Assembly (NCBI RefSeq): GCF_900111175.1
Contig: NZ_FOGI01000004.1
Span: 434,001 to 498,000 of the forward strand
Length of the DNA: 64,000 nt
DNA from: Actinokineospora terrae
GTDB lineage: Bacteria > Actinomycetota > Actinomycetes > Mycobacteriales > Pseudonocardiaceae
Direction of reading: 5' to 3'
Shown here: one piece after another, positions 50,987-59,771 of the stretch
Layout: every line of letters begins with the position of its first letter
How positions within the stretch are numbered: the first letter of the stretch is position 1
Position numbers and translations under genes: made by a program
The notes under the pieces: model-generated
Told to the model about the DNA's origin: nothing
What the model saw: only the letters and a program-made list of their open reading frames with translations
Database searches by the model: none

Positions 50987-51360
50987 CGGGTCGGGTCCAC
51001 GGCGACGAAGCTGGCGTAGTGGTCGCCGGTGTAGAACAGCTCACCGGCGCTGCCGGTGATCAAGCGTCGGGCGCCGCGGTCGCGGCTGCCTGGGGTGGGC
51101 ACGGTGTACTCCCGGTAGTGGTCGGGGGCTTGCTGCGGCAGCCTGCGCTCGCGGTTGGCGAAGGTCTTGCCGTCGTGGGCAGGGTAGGGGAACGGTCCCC
51201 CGCTCTCGACGAGGCGCCAGGTGGCGGCGGCCTCCCCCGGCAGGGCGGAGAGCGGGGTCGGGCCGGGCGCGGGGTCACCGGCGTCCTTGATCAGCCAGCC
51301 GGCGAGGACCAACAGGACCAGACCGACCAGCGCCACCGTGATGCGTCTGCGCGAAGCCAC
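50983..51360 (-). CDS. Secreted guanyl-specific ribonuclease (RNase Sa/barnase type)
   Basis: The 125-residue protein has an N-terminal signal or anchor segment (VALVGLVLLVLAGWLI) followed by the RNase Sa fold. The catalytic triad is visible: Glu in HYREYTVPTPG, Arg in DRGARRLITG and His in FYTGDHYASFVAV. It cleaves RNA after G outside the cell. It is coupled to the barstar-like inhibitor gene. RNase Sa pairs of this type come from streptomycetes. The GTG at 51360 gives the signal segment. A role in nutrient release or competition is possible. Confidence 0.9.
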   Translation of the reverse strand: MASRRRITVALVGLVLLVLAGWLIKDAGDPAPGPTPLSALPGEAAATWRLVESGGPFPYPAHDGKTFANRERRLPQQAPDHYREYTVPTPGSRDRGARRLITGSAGELFYTGDHYASFVAVDPTR

Positions 51361-51369
51361 CGGGGCAGC

Positions 51370-51585
51370 CTACGAATCGGTGTCCTGGCGCGATCCGAGG
51401 GGCGCCTCGTCGCGGGAGGAGCCGAACCGGGCCGACGCGTAGTCCACGACCCGGTCGATGAACCAGGCCAGCACCACGCACAGCGGCAGCAGGATCGCCA
51501 TGACCAGGGCGAACTGCAGCGGGAACGACAGCTGGATCAGCCACAGCTCCACGTCGTTCCACCAGTCGGACAGCCCTCGCAGCAC
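51370..51585 (-). CDS. Small membrane protein upstream of the RNase pair
   Basis: The 71-residue product has one strong membrane helix (LQFALVMAILLPLCVVLAWFI) after an amphipathic N-terminus (LRGLSDWWNDVELWLIQLSF) and a charged C-terminal tail. It is not recognised. It lies 9 bases before the RNase gene in the same orientation, so it may be cotranscribed with it. The GTG start at 51585 is plausible. Confidence 0.5.
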   Translation of the reverse strand: MLRGLSDWWNDVELWLIQLSFPLQFALVMAILLPLCVVLAWFIDRVVDYASARFGSSRDEAPLGSRQDTDS

Positions 51586-51651
51586 GACCCGAGGGTAGAC
51601 CTAGGCCACTTCAGCGGGGCGCCGGGCGTGCGGGGTGGTTATGTTCGGTCC

Positions 51652-52617
51652 ATGTTCGCCGTCTACGCCGCCGCCCCCAGTTCGGACGACCCGCTGGCCG
51701 CGCTCACCCTCGGGGAGCGCCCGGAGCCCGAGGTCCCGGCCGGGTTCGTCGCGGTGACGGTCAAGGCGGCCAGCCTGAACATGCACGACCTGTGGACCCT
51801 GCGCGGGGTGGGCATCAAGGCCGAGCAGTTCCCGATGACGCTGGGCTGCGACGGCGCGGGCGTGCTGGCCGACGGGACCGAGGTGGTGCTGCACTCGGTG
51901 ATCGGCGACCCGGCGTGGTCCGGCGACGAGACCCTCGACCCGAGGCGCACGCTGCTGACCGAGAAGCACCAGGGCACCTTCGCCGACACCGTGGTCGTGC
52001 CCGCCCGCAACGCGCTGCCCAAGCCCGCGGGGCTGACCTTCGGCGAGGCGGCGTGCATGGGCACGGCGTGGCTCACCGCGTACCGGATGCTGTTCGTGAA
52101 GTCGGGGTTGCGGCCGGGGCAGACGATGCTGGTGCAGGGCGCCTCCGGTGGCGTGTCGACGGCGTTGATCGAGCTGGGGCGGGCCGCGGGCATGCGGGTG
52201 TGGGTCACCGGCCGCACCGAGCAGAAGCGGGCGCTGGCGGCGGAACTGGGCGCGCACCAGACCTTCGAGTCCGGCGCCCGGCTGCCCGAGCGGGTCGACG
52301 CGGTGTTCGAGACGGTCGGCAAGGCGACCTGGCAGCACTCGATGCGCGCGCTCAAGCCGGGCGGGGTGATCGTGGTGTCCGGCTCGACCAGCGGCCCCGA
52401 TCCCAGCGCCGACCTGCAGCGCCTGTTCTTCCTGCAACTGCGGGTGGTCGGCTCCACGATGGGCACCCGCGAGGAGCTGGCCGACCTGCTGCGCTTCTGC
52501 GACCTGGCGGGCATCCGGCCGCGCATCGGCGCCGAACTGCCGCTGGAGCGGGCCCGCGAGGGCTTCGAGCAGATGCTGGCAGGCGACACCGCCGGGAAGA
52601 TCGTCTTTACCCGCTGA
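51652..52617 (+). CDS. Zinc-independent alcohol dehydrogenase/quinone oxidoreductase (MDR family)
   Basis: The 321-residue MDR protein has a GroES-like N-terminus (SLNMHDLWTLRGVG, LGCDGAGVLADGT) and a Rossmann domain with LVQGASGGVSTALIELGRAAG. Cys ligands for the catalytic and structural zinc of true alcohol dehydrogenases are missing, as in quinone oxidoreductase-type members. It should use NADPH to reduce an unknown enone or quinone. The ATG at 51652 starts the homology; the frame is open far upstream without coding character. Its 3' end overlaps the convergent PhaC-like gene by 11 bases. Confidence 0.85.
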   Translation: MFAVYAAAPSSDDPLAALTLGERPEPEVPAGFVAVTVKAASLNMHDLWTLRGVGIKAEQFPMTLGCDGAGVLADGTEVVLHSVIGDPAWSGDETLDPRRTLLTEKHQGTFADTVVVPARNALPKPAGLTFGEAACMGTAWLTAYRMLFVKSGLRPGQTMLVQGASGGVSTALIELGRAAGMRVWVTGRTEQKRALAAELGAHQTFESGARLPERVDAVFETVGKATWQHSMRALKPGGVIVVSGSTSGPDPSADLQRLFFLQLRVVGSTMGTREELADLLRFCDLAGIRPRIGAELPLERAREGFEQMLAGDTAGKIVFTR

Positions 52618-53653
52618 GCCCCGCGTGGAACCGGTCGACCAGCGGCCAGGTCGAGTCCCTGGCCGCGCGGCCGGTGAGGACGCCGAGGTGGCCGCCGGGT
52701 GCGGTGCTGAAGGTGGCGTTCGGGATCAGGTCGACCAGCGCGCGGGCGGCCCGGGGCGGGGCGATGACGTCCTCGCGCCCGGCGATCACCAGGGTCGGCT
52801 GGGTGACGCCGGTGAGGTCGATGCGGGTGCCGCCGAGGGTGACGGAGCCGGTGGCGAGGGCGTTGGCGCGGAAGAACCGGTGGTAGATCTGGGCGACGGC
52901 GCGGCCCGGGTAGGCGACCATCGTGGCGGTGAACCGGTCGACGGCCTCGATCTGGGCCAGGTAGTCGCGATCGGCGAGGTTGGCGGCGATCGCGAACGGC
53001 TTGGTGAGGTGCTTGTCCAGCGCGCTGACCTGGAACGCCCGGCGGACCAGCGGCGCGGGAACGCCACCGAGCGCGCGGTAGAGCGCCGGGAACGCGGCCT
53101 GCCCGGTGAGCGTGTCGAGTGGGCGCACCGGCCACAGCAGCGGGATCGCCGAGAAGTCGAACGGACTGGCCACCACGGTCAACGACGCGATGGGACCCGC
53201 CCCCATGCGGGCCGCGGCGAGCACCGCCAGGATGCCGCCGAGACACCAGCCGACCAGGTGCACGGGCTTGCCCCCGGAGTGCTCGTGCACCGTCCGCACC
53301 GCACTGGGCAGGACGTCCTCGACCCAGTGCTCCAGCCCGAGGTCGCGGTCACCGAACCCGATCTCCCCGTACTCGACGCCGTACGTCGGCCTCCCCGAGG
53401 TGACGAGATGCTCGACGACACTGCACCCCCGGCGCAGGTCGAAGCACGAATCCGGCACAGCAAGCGGCGGCACGAGCAACACCGGTTCCCCAAGCCGCCC
53501 CACCCCCACCACCCGGTGATACCCGAACACCGACCGCGCCCGCCCCTGCCCCAACAACGTCCGCGGCACCGGCCGATGATCAGCAAGCCCCCCGAACAAC
53601 ACCCGCCGCGCCACATTCCCCGCAGCAGCCCGCACCACGCCCGAGGTGATCAC
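52607..53653 (-). CDS. PhaC-like alpha/beta hydrolase
   Basis: The 348-residue protein resembles polyhydroxyalkanoate synthase-like hydrolases: PVLLVPPLAVPDSCFDL, the lipase-type box GWCLGG in which Cys replaces Ser as nucleophile, GREDVIAPP with the catalytic Asp, and PGGHLGVLTG with the His. A Cys nucleophile is the hallmark of PhaC. It is shorter than true PhaC (about 550-600), so it is perhaps an acyl-transferring relative. The GTG start has a GGAGG site. A TACT-(N4)-AGTA palindrome lies 20-32 bases upstream. Confidence 0.75.
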   Translation of the reverse strand: MITSGVVRAAAGNVARRVLFGGLADHRPVPRTLLGQGRARSVFGYHRVVGVGRLGEPVLLVPPLAVPDSCFDLRRGCSVVEHLVTSGRPTYGVEYGEIGFGDRDLGLEHWVEDVLPSAVRTVHEHSGGKPVHLVGWCLGGILAVLAAARMGAGPIASLTVVASPFDFSAIPLLWPVRPLDTLTGQAAFPALYRALGGVPAPLVRRAFQVSALDKHLTKPFAIAANLADRDYLAQIEAVDRFTATMVAYPGRAVAQIYHRFFRANALATGSVTLGGTRIDLTGVTQPTLVIAGREDVIAPPRAARALVDLIPNATFSTAPGGHLGVLTGRAARDSTWPLVDRFHAGLSG

Positions 53654-53672
53654 CTGACGACCTCCCGATTAG

Positions 53673-53686
53673 CTACTTCGGAGTAA
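53673..53686. promoter_or_regulatory. Palindromic operator candidate before the PhaC-like gene
   Basis: On the minus strand TTACTCCGAAGTAG resembles the pattern TTACT-N4-AGTAA used by TetR-type fatty-acid regulators. It lies 20 bases upstream of the start codon, in an unusually AT-rich patch. Confidence 0.45.
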
Positions 53687-53828
53687 AGTAAGCCCCCTCA
53701 GTCGACAACTGGCCCCGCTCTGTGGCCAACCGCACACGCTCCTTAACGGCAATCCAGACACACGTCTGAGGCCACGTCTCTTGATCCGCGACCGAGGCCG
53801 CTCTGGTTCGCGGTTGATCGCGTGGGTG

Positions 53829-54890
53829 TTAGTCGGTGATGCCGAGTCTGCGGGTCAGGGCGGTTGCGGCGGTGTGGGTTTCGGTGGTGAGGGTGCGGAT
53901 CAGGTCGCCGACGGGGGTTTCGCGGGCTAGGGGGTAGGCCTGGCCTGCCCACAGGGACATTCCCTCGGCGTCGCCCGCCTTGGCCGCGGCGGCGCGGACT
54001 GGGCGGGTCAGGTTGTGGAGGTTGGGGTAGGCACTGGGGGCGTTGGGGTGGTCGGTGATGAAGCGGTTGACGAGGCCGCGGGCGGGGCGGCCGGTGAAGG
54101 CGCGGGTCAGGGTTGTCTCCCGGCCGCCCTCGGCGAGAGCCGCGCGCTGGGGGGCGGCCGTGCCTGCTTCCGGGCAGCGCAAGAAGACCGTGCCCAGCTG
54201 CGCGGCGACGGCACCCGCGGCGAGGACGGCGGCGATGTCGGCGCCATGCGTGAGGCCACCGGCGGCGATCAGCGGCAGGTCGACCTCGGTGGAGATCAAC
54301 CGGAGGGCGGGCAGCAGGTCGTAGAGCGGGCCGCCACCCGGGTAGGCGGGGTCGTCGACGAACACGCCTCGGTGTCCGCCCGCCGCGGAACCCTGCACGC
54401 ACAGGACATCCGCGCCCCGCTCGGCAGCCGCGACGGCCTCGGCGGGTGTGGTGACGGTGACCACGACAACCGAGTCGATCTCCTTGAGCCGTGCGACGTC
54501 CTCGGCGCGGGGCAGCGCGAAGGTGAACGACACCACCGGGATCCGCGCCTCGACCACGGCGTCGACCTTGGCCGCGTAGTGGTCGTCGTCCCACTGCTCG
54601 ACGCCCGCGTCGGCCCCGTACCTGGCGGCCGCCTCGGCGCGCACGGCGTCCCCGTACGCCGAGAGGTCCTGTGTGGACTGTGCACTGGGCGCGAAGATGT
54701 TGACCCCGAACGGTTTCCCGGTCAACTCCCGCGTCTGCCGGATCTGCTCACGCACCACGTCCGCGGTGAGGTAACCGGAGGCGAGGAACGCGAAGGCCCC
54801 CGCCTCCACCGCCCCGGCGACCAGTGCGGGCGCGCTGACCCCGCCCGCCATCGGAGCCACGACAATCGGCACAGCCAGCTCGGTGATCAC
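53829..54890 (-). CDS. Nitronate monooxygenase-family flavoprotein
   Basis: The 353-residue TIM-barrel FMN protein has the NMO signature: VPIVVAPMAGGVSAPALVAGAVEAG, CVQGSAAGGHRG, LPLIAAGGLTHGADIAAVLAAGAVAAQLGTVFL. Members oxidise propionate-3-nitronate or related alkyl nitronates. The GTG at 54890 is the best start by homology though its ribosome binding site is weak; an in-frame upstream start at 54944 would add 18 residues without similarity. A 175-base gap separates it from the PhaC-like gene downstream. Confidence 0.85.
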   Translation of the reverse strand: MITELAVPIVVAPMAGGVSAPALVAGAVEAGAFAFLASGYLTADVVREQIRQTRELTGKPFGVNIFAPSAQSTQDLSAYGDAVRAEAAARYGADAGVEQWDDDHYAAKVDAVVEARIPVVSFTFALPRAEDVARLKEIDSVVVVTVTTPAEAVAAAERGADVLCVQGSAAGGHRGVFVDDPAYPGGGPLYDLLPALRLISTEVDLPLIAAGGLTHGADIAAVLAAGAVAAQLGTVFLRCPEAGTAAPQRAALAEGGRETTLTRAFTGRPARGLVNRFITDHPNAPSAYPNLHNLTRPVRAAAAKAGDAEGMSLWAGQAYPLARETPVGDLIRTLTTETHTAATALTRRLGITD

Positions 54891-54968
54891 CGCTCGACCG
54901 TACCGCGCACCCCGGCCACCGCCCCGGCTCGCCGCGGACATCACACCCGCGGCGACCCCCGACCGGCG

Positions 54969-55871
54969 TCAGCCGCCGCAGCCACCGCCACCGCAGCCGC
55001 CCCCGCCGCAGCTGCTCCCGCTGCTGCAACTGCTGCCGCTGCTGCACGAGCTGGAGCCGGAGTCCCCGCTGCTGCTGCTCGCGGCCGCGTGGTGCTGGTG
55101 CAGGATGTCGCCGATCTCCTCGTCCGGGTACGCGGCCCAGCCGTAGAGGGCGACCGGGGCCAGCAAGCCGACCCCGAGCATCCCGGCGCCCGCGCCCGCC
55201 CCGCTGATCCTCGGGTTCGAGACCGACTGCCTGGCCCGGTTGAGCACGGCCCGGCCGGGCCGGGTGGCGTGCCGCGACTTCGAGCCGACCAGCAGCCTGG
55301 CGACGACCCACAGCACCAGGGTGGCGGGCAGCGACAGCGCGAGGTAGGTGACCGGGCGCTCCAGCGCGATGCCGTTGACCATCCGGACCACGGCGACCAC
55401 GAAGAGCACGCCGAAGAGCAGGTGCACCCGCCGCACCCAGCGCTTGTCCCTGGTCAGGTAACCGCGCCCGGACAGGCCGTCCGCTAATCGCTTGGCGAGG
55501 TCGGTGTTGCCGAGGCCGAGGCCGCGACGCCCCTTGAGTGCGTGCGACGACCCGATCAGCCGCAGCACCTGGTCCTGCACCGCGTCGGCGGGCCTGCCCG
55601 CCCCGGTCGGGCTGACGACGCCGTCCCGGTTCACCCGCACGGCGTTGCGGCTCAGCAGGCCCGCGAGCGCGGTCTGCTCGACCCGCCCAGGGCCTTGCGC
55701 GAGCATGGCCAGCTCGTAGTGGTCGAGCTGCCCGTTGTCCCGGGCGGCGGCGTTGGTCGCGCGCACGACCGACACCACCCGCACCAGGATCGCCAGCCCG
55801 AGCAACACCGCGATCGCGGTCCAGTACGCGGCCAGGAACTCCTGCCCGGACAGACCCCACGGTTCGTCCAT
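54969..55871 (-). CDS. TIGR04222-like membrane protein with Cys/Gly-rich tail
   Basis: The 300-residue protein has one N-terminal helix (AAYWTAIAVLLGLAILVRVV), then a TIGR04222-like cytoplasmic domain with LDHYELAMLAQGPGRVEQTALAGLL, two further central helices and a C-terminal HQHHAAASSSS region. The last 35 residues alternate Ser, Cys and Gly (SSCSSGSSCSSGSSC followed by GGGGCGGGGCGG). The tail has about six cysteines. The family is of unknown function; the tail looks like a metal-binding or modified peptide. The ATG at 55871 follows GGAGG. It is divergent from the HD gene. Confidence 0.8.
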   Translation of the reverse strand: MDEPWGLSGQEFLAAYWTAIAVLLGLAILVRVVSVVRATNAAARDNGQLDHYELAMLAQGPGRVEQTALAGLLSRNAVRVNRDGVVSPTGAGRPADAVQDQVLRLIGSSHALKGRRGLGLGNTDLAKRLADGLSGRGYLTRDKRWVRRVHLLFGVLFVVAVVRMVNGIALERPVTYLALSLPATLVLWVVARLLVGSKSRHATRPGRAVLNRARQSVSNPRISGAGAGAGMLGVGLLAPVALYGWAAYPDEEIGDILHQHHAAASSSSGDSGSSSCSSGSSCSSGSSCGGGGCGGGGCGG

Positions 55872-55962
55872 CACCCCTCCTCAGCCGCGCCCGACGCGGA
55901 TAGTGTGCAACACGATCGAGTGATCGACGTGCGTTTCACCGACCACCGGTTAGATTCCCGGC

Positions 55963-56388
55963 ATGTTCTCCCTGGACGACGCCGTCCGCATCGCCCGCGC
56001 GGCGCACGGTGAGCAGCTCGACAAGTCCGGCCTGCCCTACATCGAGCACCCGCTGCGGGTCATGGCCAACGTGGCCACCGACCACGAACGGATGACCGCC
56101 GTCCTGCACGACGTGGTGGAGGACACCGAGGTGACCCTCGCCGACCTGGCCGAGGCCGGGTGCCCACCCGAGGTCGTCGCCGCGGTCGACGCGATCAGCA
56201 AGCGCCCCGGTGAGTCCCAACCGGACTACCTGACCCGGGTCGCCGCCAACCCCATCGCCCTCGCCGTCAAGCACGCCGACATCGCCGACAACTCCTCCCC
56301 CGCCCGGCTGGCCAAGCTCGACCAGGCGACCCGCGACCGCCTCCGCGAGAAGTACGCCAACGCCCTCGACTTCCTCTCCGTGCACTGA
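55963..56388 (+). CDS. Small HD-domain (p)ppGpp hydrolase-like protein (MESH1-type)
   Basis: The 141-residue protein has the SpoT/MESH1 hydrolase motifs: AHGEQLDKSGLPYIEHPLRVM, the HD pair in LHDVVEDTEV, and AVKHADIADNSS. It lacks synthetase and regulatory domains. It may be a small alarmone hydrolase, but nucleotidase activity on other substrates is possible. The ATG at 55963 starts the homology. It is divergent from the TIGR04222-like gene and followed by a convergent MmcQ-like gene. Confidence 0.82.
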   Translation: MFSLDDAVRIARAAHGEQLDKSGLPYIEHPLRVMANVATDHERMTAVLHDVVEDTEVTLADLAEAGCPPEVVAAVDAISKRPGESQPDYLTRVAANPIALAVKHADIADNSSPARLAKLDQATRDRLREKYANALDFLSVH

Positions 56389-56443
56389 CCCCCCGCTCCC
56401 TCCCCCACAGCAGGACGCGGTGGGACGGCCCGGGTTGTCCGCC

Positions 56444-56815
56444 TCAGGCCCTGGCGTCCAGCTCGGCGATCGACCGCTTGGCGGCCACCACCCGGAACGC
56501 CTGGTCGACGATCTCGGCGATCTCCGCCCAGTCGTTCTCCCGGTCGAGGTACACGCCGAGCCAGCCGCGGTGGCCGACGTACGGCGGCCGGAAGAACCGG
56601 TCGGGGTCCTCGGCCACCATCTCCTCCTGCGCGCCCGGCGGCGCCGCGCACCAGAACGCCAGGCGCCCGCCGTGGTGCTCGCCGACGAACGACACGAACA
56701 TGGCCTTGTCCCCGCGCGCGAACCAGGACGGCGACCCGTGGCTGACCTTCTCGGTCACCCCGGGCAGCGCCAGGCACGTCTTCCGCAGCCGCGGTAATGG
56801 GGTGGAGCGGGTCAT
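56444..56815 (-). CDS. MmcQ/YjbR-family protein
   Basis: The 123-residue protein shows the YjbR/CyaY-like fold of the MmcQ family: CLALPGVTEKVSHGSPSWF, FVSFVGEHHGGRLAFW, and FFRPPYVGHRGWLGVYLDRENDW. These are often annotated DNA-binding on weak evidence. The ATG at 56815 has a GGGAGA site. It is divergent from the DUF3224 gene. Function unknown. Confidence 0.8.
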   Translation of the reverse strand: MTRSTPLPRLRKTCLALPGVTEKVSHGSPSWFARGDKAMFVSFVGEHHGGRLAFWCAAPPGAQEEMVAEDPDRFFRPPYVGHRGWLGVYLDRENDWAEIAEIVDQAFRVVAAKRSIAELDARA

Positions 56816-56907
56816 CGGGTCTCCCTTTCGCGTCGGGGCGTCAGGGACCAGAATCGCGCACGGAGCCGACGACCGTCGGAAGTTGTCCACAGGCGAGGAG
56901 CAGGCAC

Positions 56908-57300
56908 TTGCGGGCGAGTGGGACGTTCACAGTGGACGCGTGGGAGCCGGAAACCCCGTACGACCAGCGCGACGGCGTCGACCTGGGGCACACGACCCTG
57001 CGCAAGACGTTCGCGGGCGACATGACCGCCACCAGCGAGGTGCACATGACCAGCGTGGTGGTCCCGGCGACCCAGTCGGCTGCCTACGTGGCGATCGAGC
57101 GGGTCGAGGGCACGCTGGCAGGGCGCGGCGGCAGCTTCGTGCTCCAGCACTCGGCCACCGCCGACAGCTCCGGCCAGTCGCTGCTGGTCACCGTCGTCCC
57201 GGACACCGGAACGGGTGAACTCACCGGGCTGGTGGGCTCGTTGCTGATCACCAAGGACGGTGACCAGCACACCTGGAGCCTCGACTACACCCTGGGCTAG
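56908..57300 (+). CDS. DUF3224 protein
   Basis: The 130-residue beta-barrel protein matches DUF3224: RASGTFTVDAWEPETPYD, LRKTFAGDMTATSEVHM, and the closing GSLLITKDGDQHTWSLDYTL. The likely start is TTG at 56908, because family homology begins immediately after it and GAGGAG lies 7 bases before; no ATG or GTG fits in this frame. The family resembles allene oxide cyclase-like barrels, with unknown function. It converges on lepA. Confidence 0.75.
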   Translation: MRASGTFTVDAWEPETPYDQRDGVDLGHTTLRKTFAGDMTATSEVHMTSVVVPATQSAAYVAIERVEGTLAGRGGSFVLQHSATADSSGQSLLVTVVPDTGTGELTGLVGSLLITKDGDQHTWSLDYTLG

Positions 57301-57303
57301 CGG

Positions 57304-59151
57304 CTACTTCTTGCCCTTGCCCTTGTCGGCGGACTCGTCTGTGGACAGTGCCGCGACGAAGGCCTCCTGCGGGACCTCGACCCTGCCGACCATCTTCATC
57401 CGCTTCTTGCCCTCCTTCTGCTTCTCCAGCAGCTTGCGCTTGCGGCTGATGTCGCCGCCGTAGCACTTGGAGAGGACGTCCTTGCGCATGGCGCGGATGG
57501 TCTCGCGGGCGATCACCCTGGCGCCGATGGCGGCCTGGATGGGCACCTCGAACTGCTGGCGCGGGATCAGCTCGCGCAGCTTGGTGGTCATCCTGGTGCC
57601 GTAGCCGTAGGCCGAGTCGCGGTGCACGATCGCGCTGAACGCGTCGACCGGCTCGCCCTGCAGCAGGATGTCGACCTTGACCAGCTCGGCGGCCTGCTCA
57701 CCGGCCTCCTCGTAGTCCAGCGAGGCGTAGCCGCGGGTGCGCGACTTCAGCGAGTCGAAGAAGTCGAAGATGATCTCGCCGAGCGGGATGGTGTAGCGCA
57801 GCTCCACCCGGTCCTCGGACAGGTAGTCCATGCCGCCGAGCTGGCCGCGCTTGCCCTGGCACAGCTCCATGATCGTGCCGACGAAGTCGCTGGGGGCGAT
57901 GACCGTGCACTTGGCGACCGGCTCGAAGACCTCGCCGATCTTGCCGACCGGCCAGTCCGAGGGGTTGGTGACGACGAGTTCCTTGCCGTCGTCGAGCACC
58001 ACCCGGTAGACCACGTTGGGGGCGGTGGAGATCAGGTCGAGGCCGAACTCGCGCTCGAGCCGGTCGCGGGTGATCTCCAGGTGCAGCAGGCCGAGGAAAC
58101 CGCAGCGGAAGCCGAAGCCCAGCGCCGCGGAGGTCTCCGGCTCGTAGGTGAGCGCGGCGTCGTTGAGCTGGAGCTTGTCGAGCGCCTCGCGCAGGTCGGG
58201 GTAGTCGGACCCGTCGACGGGGTAGAGACCGGAGTAGACCATCGGGCGCGGCTCGCGGTAGCCGGCCAGGGCCTCGGTGGCGCCCTTGCGCTCGGAGGTG
58301 ACCGTGTCGCCGACCCTGGACTGGCGGACGTCCTTCACGCCGGTGATCAGGTAGCCCACCTCGCCGACGCCCAGGCCCGCGCTGGGCTTGGGCTCCGGGG
58401 AGATGATGCCGACTTCCAGCAGCTCGTGGGTGGCGCCGGTGGACATCATCTTGATCCGCTCGCGCGGGGTGATCTTGCCGTCCACCACGCGGATGTAGGT
58501 CACCACGCCGCGGTAGGTGTCGTAGACCGAGTCGAAGATCATCGCGCGGGCGGGCGCGTCGGCCTGGCCGACCGGGGCCGGTACGACGCGCACGACCTCG
58601 TCGAGCAGCTCGCCGACGCCGTGACCGGTCTTGGCGGACACGCGCAGCACGTCGTCGGGCTCGCAGCCGATGATGTGCGCGATCTCGGCGGCGTACTTGT
58701 CCGGGTCGGCGGCGGGCAGGTCGATCTTGTTGAGCACCGGGATGATGTGCAGGTCGCGGTCGAGGGCCATGTAGAGGTTGGCCAGCGTCTGCGCCTCGAT
58801 CCCCTGCGCGGCGTCGACCAGCAGGACCGCGCCCTCGCAGGCGTCGAGGGCGCGCGAGACCTCGTAGGTGAAGTCGACGTGCCCGGGGGTGTCGATCATG
58901 TGCAGCACGTGGTCGGACCCGTCGACCGTCCACGGCAGGCGCACGTTCTGCGCCTTGATGGTGATGCCGCGCTCGCGCTCGATGTCCATCCGGTCGAGGT
59001 ACTGAGCGCGCATCGCCCGCGCATCGACGACACCGGTGATCTGCAGCATCCGGTCGGCCAGGGTCGACTTGCCGTGGTCGATGTGCGCGATGATGCAGAA
59101 GTTGCGGATCTGCTCCGGCGCCGTGAAGGTCGTGTCAGCGAACGTTGCCAC
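57304..59151 (-). CDS. lepA: Elongation factor 4 (LepA)
   Basis: The 615-residue GTPase back-translocates or otherwise remodels stalled ribosomes. The G-motifs [25 protein letters not shown] and NKIDLP are intact. Domains II-V and the LepA-specific C-terminal domain follow ([18 protein letters not shown] near the end). The C-terminus ends in a short Lys/Gly tail. The GTG at 59151 has an AGGA site; an ATG at 59166 is possible. It corresponds to Rv2404c. Confidence 0.97.
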   Translation of the reverse strand: MATFADTTFTAPEQIRNFCIIAHIDHGKSTLADRMLQITGVVDARAMRAQYLDRMDIERERGITIKAQNVRLPWTVDGSDHVLHMIDTPGHVDFTYEVSRALDACEGAVLLVDAAQGIEAQTLANLYMALDRDLHIIPVLNKIDLPAADPDKYAAEIAHIIGCEPDDVLRVSAKTGHGVGELLDEVVRVVPAPVGQADAPARAMIFDSVYDTYRGVVTYIRVVDGKITPRERIKMMSTGATHELLEVGIISPEPKPSAGLGVGEVGYLITGVKDVRQSRVGDTVTSERKGATEALAGYREPRPMVYSGLYPVDGSDYPDLREALDKLQLNDAALTYEPETSAALGFGFRCGFLGLLHLEITRDRLEREFGLDLISTAPNVVYRVVLDDGKELVVTNPSDWPVGKIGEVFEPVAKCTVIAPSDFVGTIMELCQGKRGQLGGMDYLSEDRVELRYTIPLGEIIFDFFDSLKSRTRGYASLDYEEAGEQAAELVKVDILLQGEPVDAFSAIVHRDSAYGYGTRMTTKLRELIPRQQFEVPIQAAIGARVIARETIRAMRKDVLSKCYGGDISRKRKLLEKQKEGKKRMKMVGRVEVPQEAFVAALSTDESADKGKGKK

Positions 59152-59302
59152 TCGAGGTCCTCGCATGGTCAGGGGTACGCCCATCGTCCCATGCCCAGGC
59201 GGCGACCGGGCTGCTCGGGTGGCCGGGCGGGCTGCACGATCCGTGCGATTCGCCCGATGCCCGCCTGGTCGCGCCGACCACCGCCAGCCCGGACGCGGTC
59301 GG

Positions 59303-59683
59303 CTAGGGCTCCCGGGAGTCCAACCGCATCGGGTGATCCGGCGGCACCTCGACCAGCACGATCCGCACCCCGTCCGGGTCGGCCAGCCACGCCTCGCGCA
59401 GCCCCCACGGCTGTAGCCGCGGCTCCTGGGTGAACACGACGCCGTGCCGCCTCAACTCGGCCGCCGCGTCGGCGAGGTCGCGGACCTGCACCCACAGCGC
59501 GAGGTCCGGGCTCGCCTCGTGCCCGCCCTGACCGGAGATCTCCAGGTGGCCGTTGCCGAGGAAGAAGACCGTGCCGCCGGGGAACTCGCGGAACACCGCC
59601 AACCCCAGGGTGTCGCGGTAGAAGGCGAGGGACCGGTCCCGGTCGCGGGGGTGGATGATCACGCGGCTGCTGAGGAACTCCAC
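59303..59683 (-). CDS. VOC family protein
   Basis: The 126-residue product has the glyoxalase-type fold with [41 protein letters not shown] and the closing [15 protein letters not shown]. The C-terminal Glu may be a metal ligand. No substrate can be inferred. The GTG at 59683 is used. It is upstream of lepA in the same orientation, about 150 bases apart. Confidence 0.8.
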   Translation of the reverse strand: MEFLSSRVIIHPRDRDRSLAFYRDTLGLAVFREFPGGTVFFLGNGHLEISGQGGHEASPDLALWVQVRDLADAAAELRRHGVVFTQEPRLQPWGLREAWLADPDGVRIVLVEVPPDHPMRLDSREP

Positions 59684-59771
59684 GGCTCAAGTCCTACCCG
59701 CAGCGGCCGGTGGCCGCAGGACGTCCCACTATCACCGCACCCGTCCGCCGCCCCGGCATTACGCTCCGCCT

